From Berghia stephanieae (lineage: Eukaryota > Mollusca > Gastropoda > Nudibranchia > Aeolidiidae), in contig CM067450.1 of assembly GCA_034508935.3 (NCBI GenBank), forward strand, positions 8,572,102 through 8,636,101: a DNA stretch of 64,000 nt. The letters are read 5' to 3'. Both the position numbers and the translations under genes were made by a program. Below are positions 1 through 14,365 of the stretch, piece by piece. Position 1 is the stretch's first letter; each line of letters opens with the position of its first letter. The notes under the pieces are model-generated. The model was not told where the DNA came from, made no database searches, and was given only the letters and a program-made list of their open reading frames with translations.

Positions 1-1084
1 TTGAGAGAGATAGAACAGAAGAGAGAGTGTGTGTGTGTATGTATGTGTGTGCGTGTGTGATAAACGTTTTCAATTTTCTCTGAAGAGCTCAAAACTGCCA
101 CATAATATTAGATTGGACAAGAATTGAGAGATTGGATCATTTTTTAGATACCGCACGTTATGTGTTACTGATACAATTCTTGATGACTAATTGCCAAAAT
201 TGTTTTATTTTATCTTTTTCCCCCCTTTAGATGATTGTTATACATATTTTATTAACTCAATTCACTAATAACTAATAATTACGTTTTGTTTTTATTACAA
301 GAAATTATTTTTGATCCCTTTTGATATTTTGAAAAAATATACTGCGCTTATTTTCAAGTCAAGACTGACAATATTATTATCAATATACCACAATATCCTT
401 TTTCTTAAAGTGATCTACATTATTTATCTATGTCGAATACTAATACTATTTAAGTCTGGACATTTTGAAAAGACTTTCTTTGTTTTGTTTATTTTAATTA
501 GTTTGTATTTTATTATCTTTCCTACCACAAAAATTATCAAGCGTAAAACTTGTAAAAACTTGAATAATCTTTTTTTTGTGTAAAAATTGCAGTGTTTTAA
601 AAAATTCATTTTCAAACACAAATGTTTATATGTTCTTAAAAATACATTTTCTGCATAAACTACTTTTTCTTCATAATTTTATTTCATGAAATTGAAAAGG
701 ATGAATTAAGAGGTTAATTATGTTTTCTTGAGTAACAGTCTGGTAAAAAACAAACAAATTAAGCCTAAAAAGATAAATTATATAAAAACACCGTATCTGT
801 CATGATACATGCCTGAAAAATAAGATTAAATAAGCAATGTATTTTGCTAGTTATGTTTATGTAATGTTTTTCATTTTATTTCCAAAACAAATTTTGTTTG
901 AAATCCAAATTTTTCTAACAGTCTAATTTTTGAGTTCCTTTTTGTACTGTAATGCTACTCTAAAATAATTAGATTGAGTTTCTTTGACGTCCACATACTA
1001 AATAAACGTTTTGAATTCTATGTCTATGCTTTTGTTTGTTATTAATCCTACTAATAATTCATCTCTTTGTTGAGATTTTCTGAA
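1..1084. other. Intergenic DNA, nothing identified
   Basis: AT-rich sequence with a short GT-rich repeat at 28-60. One 90-codon open frame (311-583, plus) is rich in Ile, Leu and Phe and shows no recognisable motif. It is probably chance. Confidence 0.5.
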
Positions 1085-1590
1085 TTGGTGGGCGGAGAGG
1101 TCACATTTATTGTCTCCCATTTGCCGTGTCTTCTATCGCCCTATGTCTAGTATCTGAGTAGCTGTCTGTCTGGGATTACTTTGGTTTTGTCCAGGCCATT
1201 GCCGGAGTCCTTGACTGGGAGGGAAACAGTAAAATGTATATGTTAGTTTTGGGAGGTGATATTTTTTCCTTGTAAATCAGAGTTATGTATTTATAATTTT
1301 TTCTTCTTTTGAACAACATACCTTGTAAATATTTGGGTGTATTCATTTTAGTGGGATCCTGGGCTGGTGTCTGGATGAGACTTTGAGATGATCTCAAACT
1401 AAGTACATTGATGGTATGCTCTTGGAATCTACATCTGTTCCCTATGTTTGAATCAATTCCCCTTTGTCTTACTTTTCCTTGGGTCCTTTAATTGTAATTC
1501 AAAAATTTTTTGACTATCATTTTCTTCCTTTACACTGTCGCTGATATGACGAGTTGCAAGCTCTGTAAAACACTAAACAACATAAATATC
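1085..1590 (+). repeat. A-tailed short retroposon, family A, diverged copy
   Basis: Same order of blocks as the other copies in this window: the GGAATGAGA-like head region, GGGAGGGAAACAGT, GGGAGGTGATATTTT, then the tail block ending in AGTTGCAAG...GTAAAACAC and an A-rich run. The head is more diverged than in other copies. No clear target duplication. Confidence 0.7.
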
Positions 1591-1670
1591 AAATTAAGAA
1601 ATTAAGGAGTGTAAAACGCGTACCCTTATGAAGAGTATAAGTATTAAAATTGTCCCAACTATCGGGAGCC

Positions 1671-1815
1671 TCTGTGGTGTAATGGTAGCATGTCTTACCA
1701 GTAATCAGGTCTGAGGTTCGATCCCCAGTCAAGGTAGACTGATTTTTTTTCTCTTGTATTTCTCTTTCTTGCTTTGTCTGGCACCTTTCCTACACACTTG
1801 TTAAGATCTTTAAAA
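1671..1815 (+). repeat. tRNA-headed SINE
   Basis: Box A (GTGGTGTAATGGTAGCA) and box B (GGTTCGATCCC) lie at tRNA spacing, but the acceptor ends do not pair, so it is not a working tRNA gene. The T-rich body after the head recurs at 21775-21890, which supports a SINE. Confidence 0.7.
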
Positions 1816-2123
1816 ACATAAAGAATAACACTGACATGTCCAACAAAACAACAAAAACAGCTAACAAGTTAACATCATCACACTTTGACATCCATATGAT
1901 TTGAAAATCAGTAAACACAGCTAGCTTGGAATGTAGGAATGACCAACTGGAATTTGTCACTCCCATAACGTCTGGAGAGTTACAGATTACTCAAGTATTG
2001 TTTAACAAAAAAAAATGTTTTAAAAGAGAAAAAAACGGTAAGGTGAGTAAAAACATCAGATATAGGTATGATTATATATACCTCGATTATTATTGAGCAA
2101 ATATCAAAATCATCTCATACATT

Positions 2124-2605
2124 CTGTCCCTGCGGAAAGTTGCCATTTTTAAAACTCCAAAAGTTGCCGTAAAAAAGGGCAAAAGTTGCTGGGCAGTAAC
2201 GTTGTGGGCAGTCTTATTTTTTCCAATAAGAAAACGCTCCATTTCTCAAGTGGTGTGGTCGTGTATAAACAAATAGATCAATATAAATTATAAATGTAGG
2301 CTACTGCAAAGGTGTTTCCCGTGCTGTCACAGTCACAGCTACCACCGAAAACGAAACGTTAACGAAAGTAGAATGCCTTGTTTTGATTTTGATCTTCAAA
2401 AACAATTATCGAAGATAGGAGAGTTACATCCTTGAGTTATCGAACTCGAAGCCCAGTCTCCAAGAGTTGTGCGGTCAAAAAAAGCTCAGTATCCAGTTAG
2501 TTAAGGGAAAGTCCACCAAAAAAAAAAATATTCAGGAAAATCGCAAAAATCGCGAAAGTTGCGGGTAACAGCTAAAATTGCGGCCGCGAAAAACGACGGG
2601 GACAG
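2124..2605. mobile_element. MITE-like element with 6 bp flanking duplication
   Basis: Begins CTGTCCCTGCG and ends CGACGGGGACAG, an imperfect terminal inverted repeat. The flanks both read TACATT (2118-2123 and 2606-2611). No transposase reading frame inside. The superfamily is not assigned. Confidence 0.55.
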
Positions 2606-2611
2606 TACATT

Positions 2612-3534
2612 GACCGGAAGTATAAAATTAAATTCTGAATATCGTATTAAAAAATATGGCATATATTTTATTTCAATCATTAGGGATATATATATAAATA
2701 ATATACTAAAATGAAACAAAAATTAAAAGGGATTGTAGCATTATCCCATTAAAGCACCCTCCGTATTCACCTCCCACTCCCCTTCCCTCTTCCCCACCAA
2801 GTTTCAAAAGGCGGGAAGATTTACATAAAAATTCGATTTGAAGAACTCGAAGAGTATTAACCAGTGTGTGTTAAAAATTGAAGTCAAAATATAAAATAAT
2901 GAAACAAAAATAATGTGGATATTTTGTCAATATGTGGACACACTATGAAATTCAACTAAAAGTGTGATATAATAGAAATTATTGTTTCTTGGACATAAAA
3001 CAAAACCATGGAGAGGCAGGAAGTGAAATGCTGTTTTGTTTAAAATCACTGAATTCTAATATTAATATTTGAGCCAATTATCATTAAAATCCATCAGAAG
3101 TTTGTGAAGTTATACATGTTCACGCATGCACACAGGTGGAAAGGACAAGAGTAACAAGTTATGACAGATAATGCTTTGCATTACGAATGGATGCAATAAT
3201 GATTTTTGCCCCTCTTGCAAAATGTTGTCAAAACCAGTAACACAATTAGAGAATGACATTGTCAATATGTTTATCTATAGCGCTCTCATACTTATGGCAA
3301 AGGCAATAAAATAGCTGCTCAAGCATATAAAAATATAAATAAAAAACCATATTTTTTTTAATTGAAGCAATTTCCCTTTATCATGTCTGTCAATACCTAT
3401 ATATCTTTGGAGTCTTCAAACTCTTTTCCATAACTGGTCCGACTAAAAATTATAGTATCTAGCTTTGTTAAAAAAACAACAAAACAAAGCAAAAGAACAA
3501 ACAATAAAAAAATACAAACCCTGAGCTTTGTGTA
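2612..3534. other. Intergenic DNA, nothing identified
   Basis: AT-rich DNA below the 3' end of RNPEP. No coding homology or clear repeat structure recognised. Confidence 0.4.
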
Positions 3535-3760
3535 GTGTAACATCCACTGAATGTGTTCAAAGCGCTTTACAAGAGGTTTAAACAATCCAACAGCAATACT
3601 TTACATGCAGGTTGAGACAATGTAGTTAATGGCCAGGTTACTTGTTTTACACCCGAGTACAGTGAGAGAATATGAGGAAAGAGCCTTCTCCAAGGACTCT
3701 ACTCTGCACCACCCACAACAAGACTCAAGTCATGGATCTGCGGATCATTAACTTTGTGTC
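3535..3760 (-). repeat. Dispersed repeat family C
   Basis: Shares GCGCTTTACAAG and the ACACC(C/T)GAGTA...CCTTTTCCAAGGACTC-type block with 26490-27130. The opposite orientation occurs at 17281-17600 and 27180-27400. Confidence 0.6.
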
Positions 3761-4168
3761 ATATTACAACATACCTGTCAACCATGACTGTACGTCAGTA
3801 AAGAAGCAAATATTAAAAATGAATGAATTCGGTAAGAATTTTGTAGAGCACATCTACAAAACAATAACACATTAAATAGTGTGTTCTGCATAATCCGTGT
3901 AAAAAGCACTACCTACAGTAGGAGATAATTCTGAGGGATATAATAAAATTAAATGAATCGAATACTCTTGCTCAATATTTCAAAACAGCATTCAAGAAAA
4001 TGAAAGAAAAAAAAAATCAGGCTTTCTTGTTCTAATTTGAGAGAAAAGCCGGGGTAAGTCCAATTTTAGTTTTGTTTTTTTTTTTGAAAATTTTTCAATT
4101 TGGCCATAATTCATTTGATATTTTGATTTTACTGATATAAAAATATGGATCCATTCTGAGTTAAATAT

Positions 4169-4320
4169 CTAAAATTTTTTAATTTCATTATCGACTTTGG
4201 CCTTGACATTTGAGTGAAGGTTATCCTTGGTCTCATCAAGTATGGATAGGGCCAAAGCTTTTACTTCTTTAGAACCTTTAGCCATAGCTTGGTACAATGG
4301 AAGGGTGTACTTCTGTTTGC
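4169..4320 (-). CDS. RNPEP: RNPEP coding exon 14 with stop
   Basis: 152 bp, residues 575-624 and TAG. It contains [20 protein letters not shown] and [13 protein letters not shown], aligning with [19 protein letters not shown] and QLHSNVVNYV. Acceptor CTTTCAG. I see no clear AATAAA close below the stop, so the transcript end is not placed. Confidence 0.94.
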
Positions 4321-7300
4321 CTGAAAGAATGAATGAAAAATACAATTAATGAAATAAACAATTTTATTCATCCCAAGGAGAAATCTTAATTTTTGGTGTA
4401 TGCCAGAGAAATGCTAAAATAGTCTACTATATAATGAAAGAGTGAAAATGGAGAGGCTTCGTATGGGAACAAAACAAAACTGTTTCGTTCCCATACGAAG
4501 CCTCTCCATTTTCACTCTTTCGTTCTACTCTACTATCGATCATAGTTTTAAATGGTTCTATATTCTATTATATGCAAATTACAAAAATATAAATATAATA
4601 AATTTGCAAAAATATTAAAGAAACAAAATGACAAGTTTACAAATTAACTGACACAATGTTCAGTTTACCTAAAGCTGATACAATCACCACATAAATCATG
4701 ATAAGAAGCACTGAACATTAATTTGGTCATCAAATATGTTTTATAGGTGGTCTGATCCGAGCTTGACCTAGTTCTCAGATATATTTCATTCAACAGGAAA
4801 GTACCTTACAAGCAACACTTTGTCAGGAATACAAAATGATAGTCGTTACTTCCATTACTCAAGACTATTGCAATAACAAACATTGATAATGCTGCCATAA
4901 ATGACCAAATCGTGTTAATGGTCACACCTAATTTTAGAGGATGGTCAAAAAGTATTCAGCGTCACTAAGCCTAAATATATACATTTAGTTTTTTTGGTTA
5001 GTCTTCTGTATATTTCTTAATAGCAAAAACTGCTTGATAAGACTTTGGACAAATCGAGGATAACATTCTCTCAATTTCACTCAAATTCGTTTACCAATTT
5101 CTGATCTCCCATAATGGGCTGGGAGATCACTTGCTGTGTCTTCGATCCCCCTATATCTGTTTTCCAACTTGATTTCGGTCTTTGTCTTGGAATGAGATAA
5201 ATTAGTTTTGCCCTGGCCAGAGTTACTTGGTTGGGAGGGAAACTGTCAAATGTAATTATAGTTTTAGGAGATGATATTTTTTCCATGTAAATCATCTCAG
5301 TTATGTACTGTTATATTTTTTGTTTTCAAGTTGTAATGATCTGTAAGCATTTGAGTGTATTTCTCTTAGTGGGATCTTGTGCTGGTCTCTGGATGCTGGG
5401 ATGTGACTTTTAGGTGATCTCAAACAAAGTACACTGGAATCTACACCTGTTCCCGATTTGAACCATTCCCTTTAGTCTCACCTTTTCTCCCGAGCTTTTA
5501 ATTGTAAATCATAGAATTTTTTACTACCCCATTTTCTTCCTTTTTACTGGTGCTGAAATTACCTATAGATCTATTTGTCCTGTCACAAGCACCATTAAAA
5601 ATAAATAAATAAATAAATAAATTATGTGTGCAGTTTTGTCATTGGACAACAGAAAGCAAGGATTTCTTGGAAACTATGCATGGAACACTAAGGGAAAAAT
5701 TGATACCTTGACTGTGAAGGAATTGTCGAATGTTGTCAAAGTGTGCCCTGGCATCATTCTTGATCACTATTTCACACCATCGAAGGCGAATCTGAAATAG
5801 ATAATTTTTTGGATTTTTTTGGTTAAAGGAAAATGGTAAGATTGATTATGGTAGTGATTACACTAATCTGAAGTGTGAGATCTTGAAGTTTGTAAGAAGC
5901 AAGTACAAAAAGGCCATTTTATAGTTGACATGTAGAGTATAAATTGGAAATTTGTCTCCATCTACTATGGTGGGGAAATCAATGAAGCATTATAAATAAC
6001 ATTAAGCATTTGGAAACCGTGGTAAAGAGTTATACAAATGTGAAAATGTATTTATAAATATACACTTTATTGTATAAATTAAATAAGAAGAAGTGGCCCA
6101 CAGGTTAAGGCATTGCATTGTGACCCAGAAGGTCCCAATTTCTAGCACTAATTCATGAACTCTCATTTATTTCTTTGGTTTTTTATTAACCCCCAATTTG
6201 CTCACTTTGGACACCAAATAGACGTTTGTTTGATGAATTATCTATATCCATTCGATGACACCTAACTATGCCACATGGAAGGGTGGAATTTAAAAAAAAG
6301 AAAAAAAAAGAAATTGAAGTGAAGACTAAAATGATAATGATGAAAACATAGATGACGACACAACGCACCTCTGCATTTTGTGATGCTGGCAGGAATGGAA
6401 TGGCTCTCCCGATCTCTTCCACTCTGGTGGTTGATGACAAGGGAGAACACTCTGCTAGCTTGTCAAGCATGTGGAGTATTTGATATGTGCCCCACTTACT
6501 AATGTCAGGGATCTGGTTCATCTATGGAGATGATGGTTCATTGATTGGGGAATAAATACATGAATTAAATAAAAATCAAAAAGTAAATTTGGTTTGAAAA
6601 ATATTTGAATTTTCTGTTTTAAAAAATATTAAGGTCATTTAAATTGATCGCTACCAGTTTTCTGGCCAATTAAAAAAAAAATACCTGTCTCTCCAGAGTA
6701 TAGCAGTTAACTAGTTAAATAACTGTTTCAGGCCATCCAGAAAATAATTGATATTTTGGAGCAATAATAAATGTATTCTTAATATTTTCACTAATCTTTG
6801 GTTATTCCTGTATGTAATACATCAAAGATTTGATGAATTTCTCATAGCGTAACACCCGTTTTTGTATACCCTCCTCGAAGTTTACCTGCCAATGATTTAC
6901 AGCAATTATGCATTGTTTCTTGTAGCTCGTTCATTGGAATTGAAAATTTGGCCTCCAAAAAATTGTTTGAGGTGCATTGAAATATGAAAATCACTTGGAG
7001 CTAAATCAGGATCATATTGAGAGGATCAAATTGTTTCCAGTTAAAAATCCGGTTTGGTTTTTTGTTTGTTTGTTAAAGTAGTTGTTGCAGTCTAGTAATG
7101 TCGTGAAGCAAAAGAATGCCAGAACTGAGATTCCACATTTCTGTTTTGAATTGCTTGATTCAATCTTTTATTAGAGTTTCACAATAAAATTCAGTATACT
7201 GTCATGCTTTGAGGCATAAAGTTTACAAACAGGATCCTCTTACAATCTCACAATTTTAGTTGATAATGCAGATGTAAACTTTGGCGGTGACTAGCATGTA

Positions 7301-10300
7301 CACTTCCATGCCATTGTCTGCTGTGATAGCTCGTGCTATCCATATCTTATCTCCAGTGACACTATAAGATCGAGAAGTTTAGCCTCTTCAATTTTGTAGT
7401 ATCAAAAGGAACAATGTAGCACTTTCGTGATGTTTGGATTTGTTGTCATCTGTCAGCAACTTGGAAAACAACAGCAGACGCCATTGATATAGTTCAATCT
7501 TTTGGTTACAAATTCATAAAAGACAGTTGTTGAACTTTGTGGAAAATTTTCATTGAAGACAATAAACTGAAATTCCAGTTTGACAAATTTTTTCTGCCAA
7601 TGGCAAGAGAGAACTTATCTGGTACAAGCAATGGTTGTCCGCTTTTTCTTTCATTGTGGACATTGTCATGTCAATCTTTAAAGTTGTGCAATTGTAGAAC
7701 ATTGCATTCTCTCCATAAACTTTACAGAGCTGGCGATGGATTTCATATACTTTACGATACCTTGTATAAAGGAATCGACTAACAGACCTTTTTCACAATC
7801 AGATGGGTAATTGATCATTTTGAACTTCAAAAAATTTTTTTTATAAAACACTAAAAACAATAACAAATATGGATATTTAATAAAGTTAAAAAAATGCTTT
7901 AATTATTAGTTTATGTTAACTGTTATGATTTTGTTTGAGACTTCTGGATTCAGAAATGAATAAGACAAAAACACACCAAGGCTCATAATTAGGAAAATCT
8001 GAAAATGAGCACTCACCACATGCAATTTATAATATCAATTACTTTCTGGATGACCTATTATAAAGCATATCGCTTTTTTTCTCTCTCTTACTTTCATCAT
8101 TTAAATAAATCGGTTTTAAAAAGTATGAAGCGCATACATCTAACTTTTTATCAAAATCAATAATTTCACCTCTCCATGTCTATCTGCTAAAATGGCCGAC
8201 ACCCTCTCTGCTGGTTCCGTGAGCTCTAGGCCCTTGGAAAGGTCAGGGGTGTAAACAGGATATCCTGGAGAGTTAAGCCACATGGAAAATTCCAGTCCTG
8301 GTCTTAGGTCAAATAATTGATTGGTGGGTGGTGGGGGGAGGGGAGGGAAATTAATGTATATTAATATTTGTAAATGTAGATAAAACAAGTAAAAAAAAAA
8401 AAAGGCAAAATACAATGAGAGGCGATGTTAGGACAAATAATGCCTCATTACAAAAATTACAATTATTTCGTGGTTGAGGAAAGCAATAGCTGCAAAGGTG
8501 AACAAGCGCTCAATTTTTAAATGAATATCAAAAGTTGGTTGAATAGAAAAGACATATAGATAGTATGCGCTTGGCTAAGAAGCTCATAACATTGCCATCC
8601 GGAAGTATAACGGACCAACACACAAAACTGTGAGTATCCATGAACGTTTATAGTTGGGTTAATACAGTTCAGTGAGCATTACTCATAAACTCAGATGGCA
8701 AAATACAATAACAAAGACCTGAGTGACGTCATCTTCGAACTATCTATAGAAATTTGATTTGTCCTGACCTTTAGAGTAGGGAAGAGTAAGATTATCTTAT
8801 TAGAGGGGAGTAATAGACCGTAAAAATAAGCTATGAATAGTTTGTAGAGCACGTTATATATCTTACCATTTACCTTCCATATTTTACAGCCCTTGACAAT
8901 CGCAATTGAATTAAGAGAACCTTGAACCAACCTCTTTCTTCTTATATAAACCAACTGACTTAATCAGATTGAGCAGTGCTGTCAAAGTGCATTTATACAA
9001 GAAAAAATGAAAAAAAAAAAAATCACTCTTTTCCCCGATAGTCTGTAGTGTATCTTTAAAGGTCTCAATATTGCTTATAAACTTGATACCAACAGGCAAG
9101 TTGTACTGAATCCTATGTATCTAATATTCTCTTTTAAAAACAAATAATAGATCAGGTAGGCCTACTATCACCCAATCCACATACATACTTCTCATCCACT
9201 TTCTCCTCCTTCAGCTTTGGAAAGTAGTCAAGGAAAAAGTCAAACAAGTCCTCAGCCACAATACTCTGATATAAATAAATCGATTAAAAAATTAACAGCA
9301 ATATAAATAGAAATATTTAATGGGAATCAAAACAAGCAACGATGACAAATCTGTATGTTCTCCCTCTACTTGATATTTGACTTGCAAGAAAGAAACACTA
9401 TAATATATCATCCTTGATCAACCATATCATATGTCTATCCTATATTAAGTGTAAATAATCATCTTATAGCATCATAAAATAGACTTGGATGATATTTTAT
9501 CTAACTTAGAGAAAGATCCATAATAAATGACAGGAGTAATCATAAGAACTCATGACAAACGACAAGAGTAATCACAAAAACCCATGATAAATGACAGAAG
9601 TAATCACAAGATTCCATCACGATGGATGAGAGGACTAATGAAAGAGAGGACAAGAACCCATGATCAATACCAGGAGGAATACAGACCCCATGATAATGAC
9701 GGGCAGTAAATCACACAAAACTCATGATAAATGCGAGTAATCACAAAAACCATGACAAAATGACGGAGTAATCACAAAAACCCAAATAAATGACAGGAAT
9801 AATCAAAAACCATGAAAATGACAGGAGAAATCACAAAAACCCATGATAAATGACAAGGAGTAATCAAAAAACCCATGATAAATGACAGAAGTAATCACAA
9901 GATTCCATCACGATGGATGAGAGGACTAATGAAAGAGAGGACAAGAACCCATGATCAATACCAGGAGTAATCACAAGAACCCATGATAAATGACGGGCGT
10001 AATCACACGAAGCCATGATAAATGACCGGAGTGATCACAAGAACCCAGGATAAATGACAGAAATAATTTACAAGAACTCATGGGATCTTAGTGTTGTGGC
10101 TTATATGTGAATTATTTCATTTATGAAATCTATCATGCCTTTTCATAAGCTATTTTTATAATAAATAATAATATAATAATATAATAATAATAAATAATAA
10201 TAAATCTTTATTGTCTGTTATCACATTGTGTCACATATAGTCATGTCTTACTACACACAAACTAAATATATTTCAGTATAATTTTCAAAATATACGTCTT

Positions 10301-13300
10301 CCCATCAGCCCCCTCTCTCTCTCTATCTCTCTACTCTACTTTTTCTCTCATCTCAACATTTTACAAATAGTCATGTCTTGTGATATCGATACATAAACTA
10401 AATACATTCCGGTTAATCCAATATAATATACTTCTCTCGCTCCTTGCTCTACCGCTCATCTTGAGAGTTGTCGATATAGTATTTGTTTTGTTGGGGAGAA
10501 CAAAAATTAATAAGGGACAAAATCAGTGACAAAGGCATCCTTATAATAGAAGACCTTACAAATACAGAATTCTTTCCAATTGCTGACAATAAAATCATCT
10601 TAAGTCAATAATGGATTTCAGAGGTCAATCCCAAACACTGACACCATAAATCCTGGGTCTGGTTGGGGTTCCCTGACCTCCCATAGTGGGACAGGGAGGT
10701 ACATACTGTGTGTTCTATCCCCCAATATCTGTTTCCAACTTGCTTTCTGTCTTTGTCTTGGAATGAGATTACTTGGTTTTGCCCTGGCTCTGGCTGCATA
10801 TACCCTGGCTGGGAGGGAAACAGTCAAATGTATAGTTAGTGTTGGGAGATGATATTTTTTTCCCTTGTTAATTCATCTCTCTATTATGCACTGTATTATA
10901 TTTGATTCGTAAAACATTTGAGTGTATTCCTCTTAGTGGGGACCTGTGCTTGTGTCTGGATGAGACTTTTAGTGATCTCAAACTAAGTACACTGATAGTG
11001 TGCTCTTGGAATCTACATCTGTTACCTATTTGAATCAATTTCCCTTTGTCTTACTTTTTCTTGTGTGCTTTAATTGTAATTCTAGAACTTTTTACTATCC
11101 CATTGTTTTCCTATTAACTGGCGCTGATATGACCTAAATGTGTTGCAAGCGCCGTAAAACCCTAAAAACAAAACAAACAACAATCCTGGGTAATACTTCA
11201 ACTCTTTTACCTTGTACTGAAATTTTTTGACATAAGCTTTGAGGAAATTGTCAAATGTGTTGACATCTCCCACCAGACTCTGCAGGTAGCAGACAAAACT
11301 GTATCCTTTCTCATACGGCGTCTCATTATAAGTATCATCAGGGTCCACTCCTGGGGCAATTTCCACTCGCAATTTGGTTAAAGGGTGGTCCTGAGAAGAA
11401 AATAAATCATACAAAATAAAATATTAGTTAATTCATCTTGTCATCATCTTTTTAAAAAAGTAGCCTCTAAGAACCATTGGCTTTCCCATGCCAGGGACGA
11501 GTATGAACCAATGCACATTTGACCCGCGATTCCTCTGAGTCTTGGGTTTGGGACTTGAGGTTTATTAATGGAAGTCATTCTATTATAGGGTGGGGGGGGG
11601 GGTCAATCTTGTTTTATTCTATACCCTTTGTTGTCCTTTTTAAGGTCTGCTCTCAATGTTGGTTCTCATGTCTAAAATCCACTTGACATCTATCATCTTT
11701 TGTAAATTGTTTTTCTGGTGCGAAAGATTTAAAACTGGCCTATGAGAACACTTTCTGTCAATTTAGATTGGAGGGGAGGTTGGTCCCTGAGCTAAATGAA
11801 TATCCACCTATCATATGATGATAATGTGGTTGATACATGTGGTTGCAAATGAAACAGTATACGATCTAATAGGGCAGAGAAATGGTGACGTCACATCTTC
11901 TACTTTTCCGGTTCCAAACTCCTGGGATTTGACCAGTCCTTTGGAGGACTTATAATGAAAAGCTTACATATTGAATCATAAGGTGCATAACTTTATTAGT
12001 TTCAGTTAGTAGCAGGATGTATACAGTTGGCAGATTCTTAAGATTATGGGACGTAAAAGAGCGAGGAAAGAGGATCTTTGATTGACAGTCAGCATATATT
12101 TAGACTAGAAAAGAATATGCCATCAATCTGAAACCAGAAGATCCTAACTTCAATTTCCCCAAAACATAGTAAACTAAAAGCCTGTCTGTTGCTTACATGT
12201 GTCGATACTATGTGGTCATGGTCAATGATAAATGAAGACGTGTATAAACCAGGAACTTTGAGTGATGTGTAAGTCGCCATGACCTTCAAACTGTGTGTGA
12301 CATTATCATCGTTATTATTATATCGTCTCCAAACCACAACCATGGATTTTCGTGGAACTCAATTCATAACATTTCTAAATGATTTTGTATCTCAAGTCAT
12401 TCTGCCCTCCAACCTATACGAGATATAATCGTATCCAAACCGCAACCATCCATATTCTGGGAACTCTTTTCACAACATATGTCACCCATAACTTCCAAAC
12501 TGTATTATATCTGAATTAACCAAATAGCAAAATGGATTTAACAGTAAAACGATTGGTCATTACATGTGAAATTAAAGATTTTGTCAGTTAAACAGATTTT
12601 GATCGTTCTCTTTAATAAAATAAACACACAAAAAACTCAACATGTCCTATAGTTTTGTCAGTTTAACAAATTTTAATCGTTCTCTTTAATAAAATAAACA
12701 CACAAAAAATTCAACATGTCCTATAGTTTTGTCAGTTTAACAAATTTTGATCGTTCTCTTTAATAAAATAAACACACAAAAAATTCAACATGTCCTATAG
12801 TTTTGTCAGTTTAACAAATTTTAATCGTTGTCTTTAATAAAACACAAAAACTCAACACAAGGTTGATAGATTTTGGTGCATAAAATAAATTTTGAACATT
12901 TTTAATCAGCCTGATATGACACTGTTTAGAGGAAATAAGTAACCAATTTTCATGACCTTCAAACCGGTTGATAATGTTGATGATAATAATGATGAAGACA
13001 ATGACAATGATTATTTAACTTACACTGCCCTCTTGATCCACATGCCTTCTGAGCAAAGCCAGTCCAGTCTGTGCCTCAAGACATTTGAAAGCCTCTCCCA
13101 TCACCACATCTTGAATACGACGCTGGGCAAACATGGTGAAACCCTTTTAAAAAAATAAAAAACGATAAATTAATTACTAGAAAATCCTAAACTAAATAAA
13201 CAGGCTTTAGTTGCTTATAATTTAATTGAGATGATTCGGATGAGCAGCATCATCACCCATCAATCTCTAAACTAGAACCCCAAGGATCACAAAGATTGGG

Positions 13301-14333
13301 AGTCCAAAACAGACAAAGAGGTGTTCCATACTAAAACTCACTAAGGTGGCAGCAGAGAAGAAGGCAAAAGACAGTTCAGTATGGCGGACACTTGACTTGC
13401 AGAGATTCTTTGCTCCATTTGCTCCTCGAGGAACAAAAAGGAATGTGTGAGATTATGCTTTCAGGTAATAGTTTTAATTATTTTCTCCTTGCATTTCAGT
13501 TCCTACAAATTGCTTCTTCATAATTCATAAATCTTTTTTTCAGCTGCTCTTCCTTTTTATTATTTTTTCAAAACAGAAATCAATACATTTTTTATTCTCA
13601 TTTTCAATTCAATAAGAATTTTCCTCTTTCTAACATTAAAAAAAATTTAAGCTGAAAACTAAAGTAAGTTTAGAAATAATTGGAATAACTGACATGTTTG
13701 GATTATGTAATTGGAAGTTAGATTTAGACTGTTTTCTTCAGGTTCACTTAAAGGCTGATTAAAATAGGGCTTGACAAATCTCAAAGACATATCAATCTAA
13801 ATCGTCCCTTCGACAATAAATAAATGGTTTGTAAATTAAGCTGGTAAAAAGAAAATGGCTAGGCCAAAATATTCAAGTATTAAAAAAAAACTAGAATTAA
13901 TCTCGATTTTTACTCTTTATTTACTGTCAAAAGAGTCTCCATGGCACTAACTAATCTTTCACACTACAGTTAACAAAATAAATATAATCCCTTTTAAATT
14001 TTAAAATGGCTAAATTTTTTAGAAAATAAATACACTTTATGGTAATGAAGTTTGCGCTTCACTCACTAATAGCAGATGCAATATTCATGGCCGGATATTA
14101 ATATTGAATGGTAATATTCCATCACAAGGTGTCATTTCATGAAGAAAAGAGAAAACTCACTTATAATAAATAGTTGTAGTGCTTATGCATGACACTTGAG
14201 TAAAATAGTAACATCCCTTGTTTTTCTTACACTTTCCATCACTATGTTACCAAGCGCATAATTCTGACTGTTTTAGCTATTATCTAATAGTGTCTATGTA
14301 ATTGATCATCCTTTTTTTTCAAGCACTTGCTAT

Positions 14334-14365
<32 letters not shown>

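Noticed and set aside
1671-1740. Functional tRNA gene
   Set aside because: Box A and B are good but the acceptor stem does not pair and the downstream body is repeated elsewhere, so a SINE head fits better.
9495-10085. CRISPR-like array
   Set aside because: Units are contiguous without unique spacers and the window is eukaryotic; it is a minisatellite.
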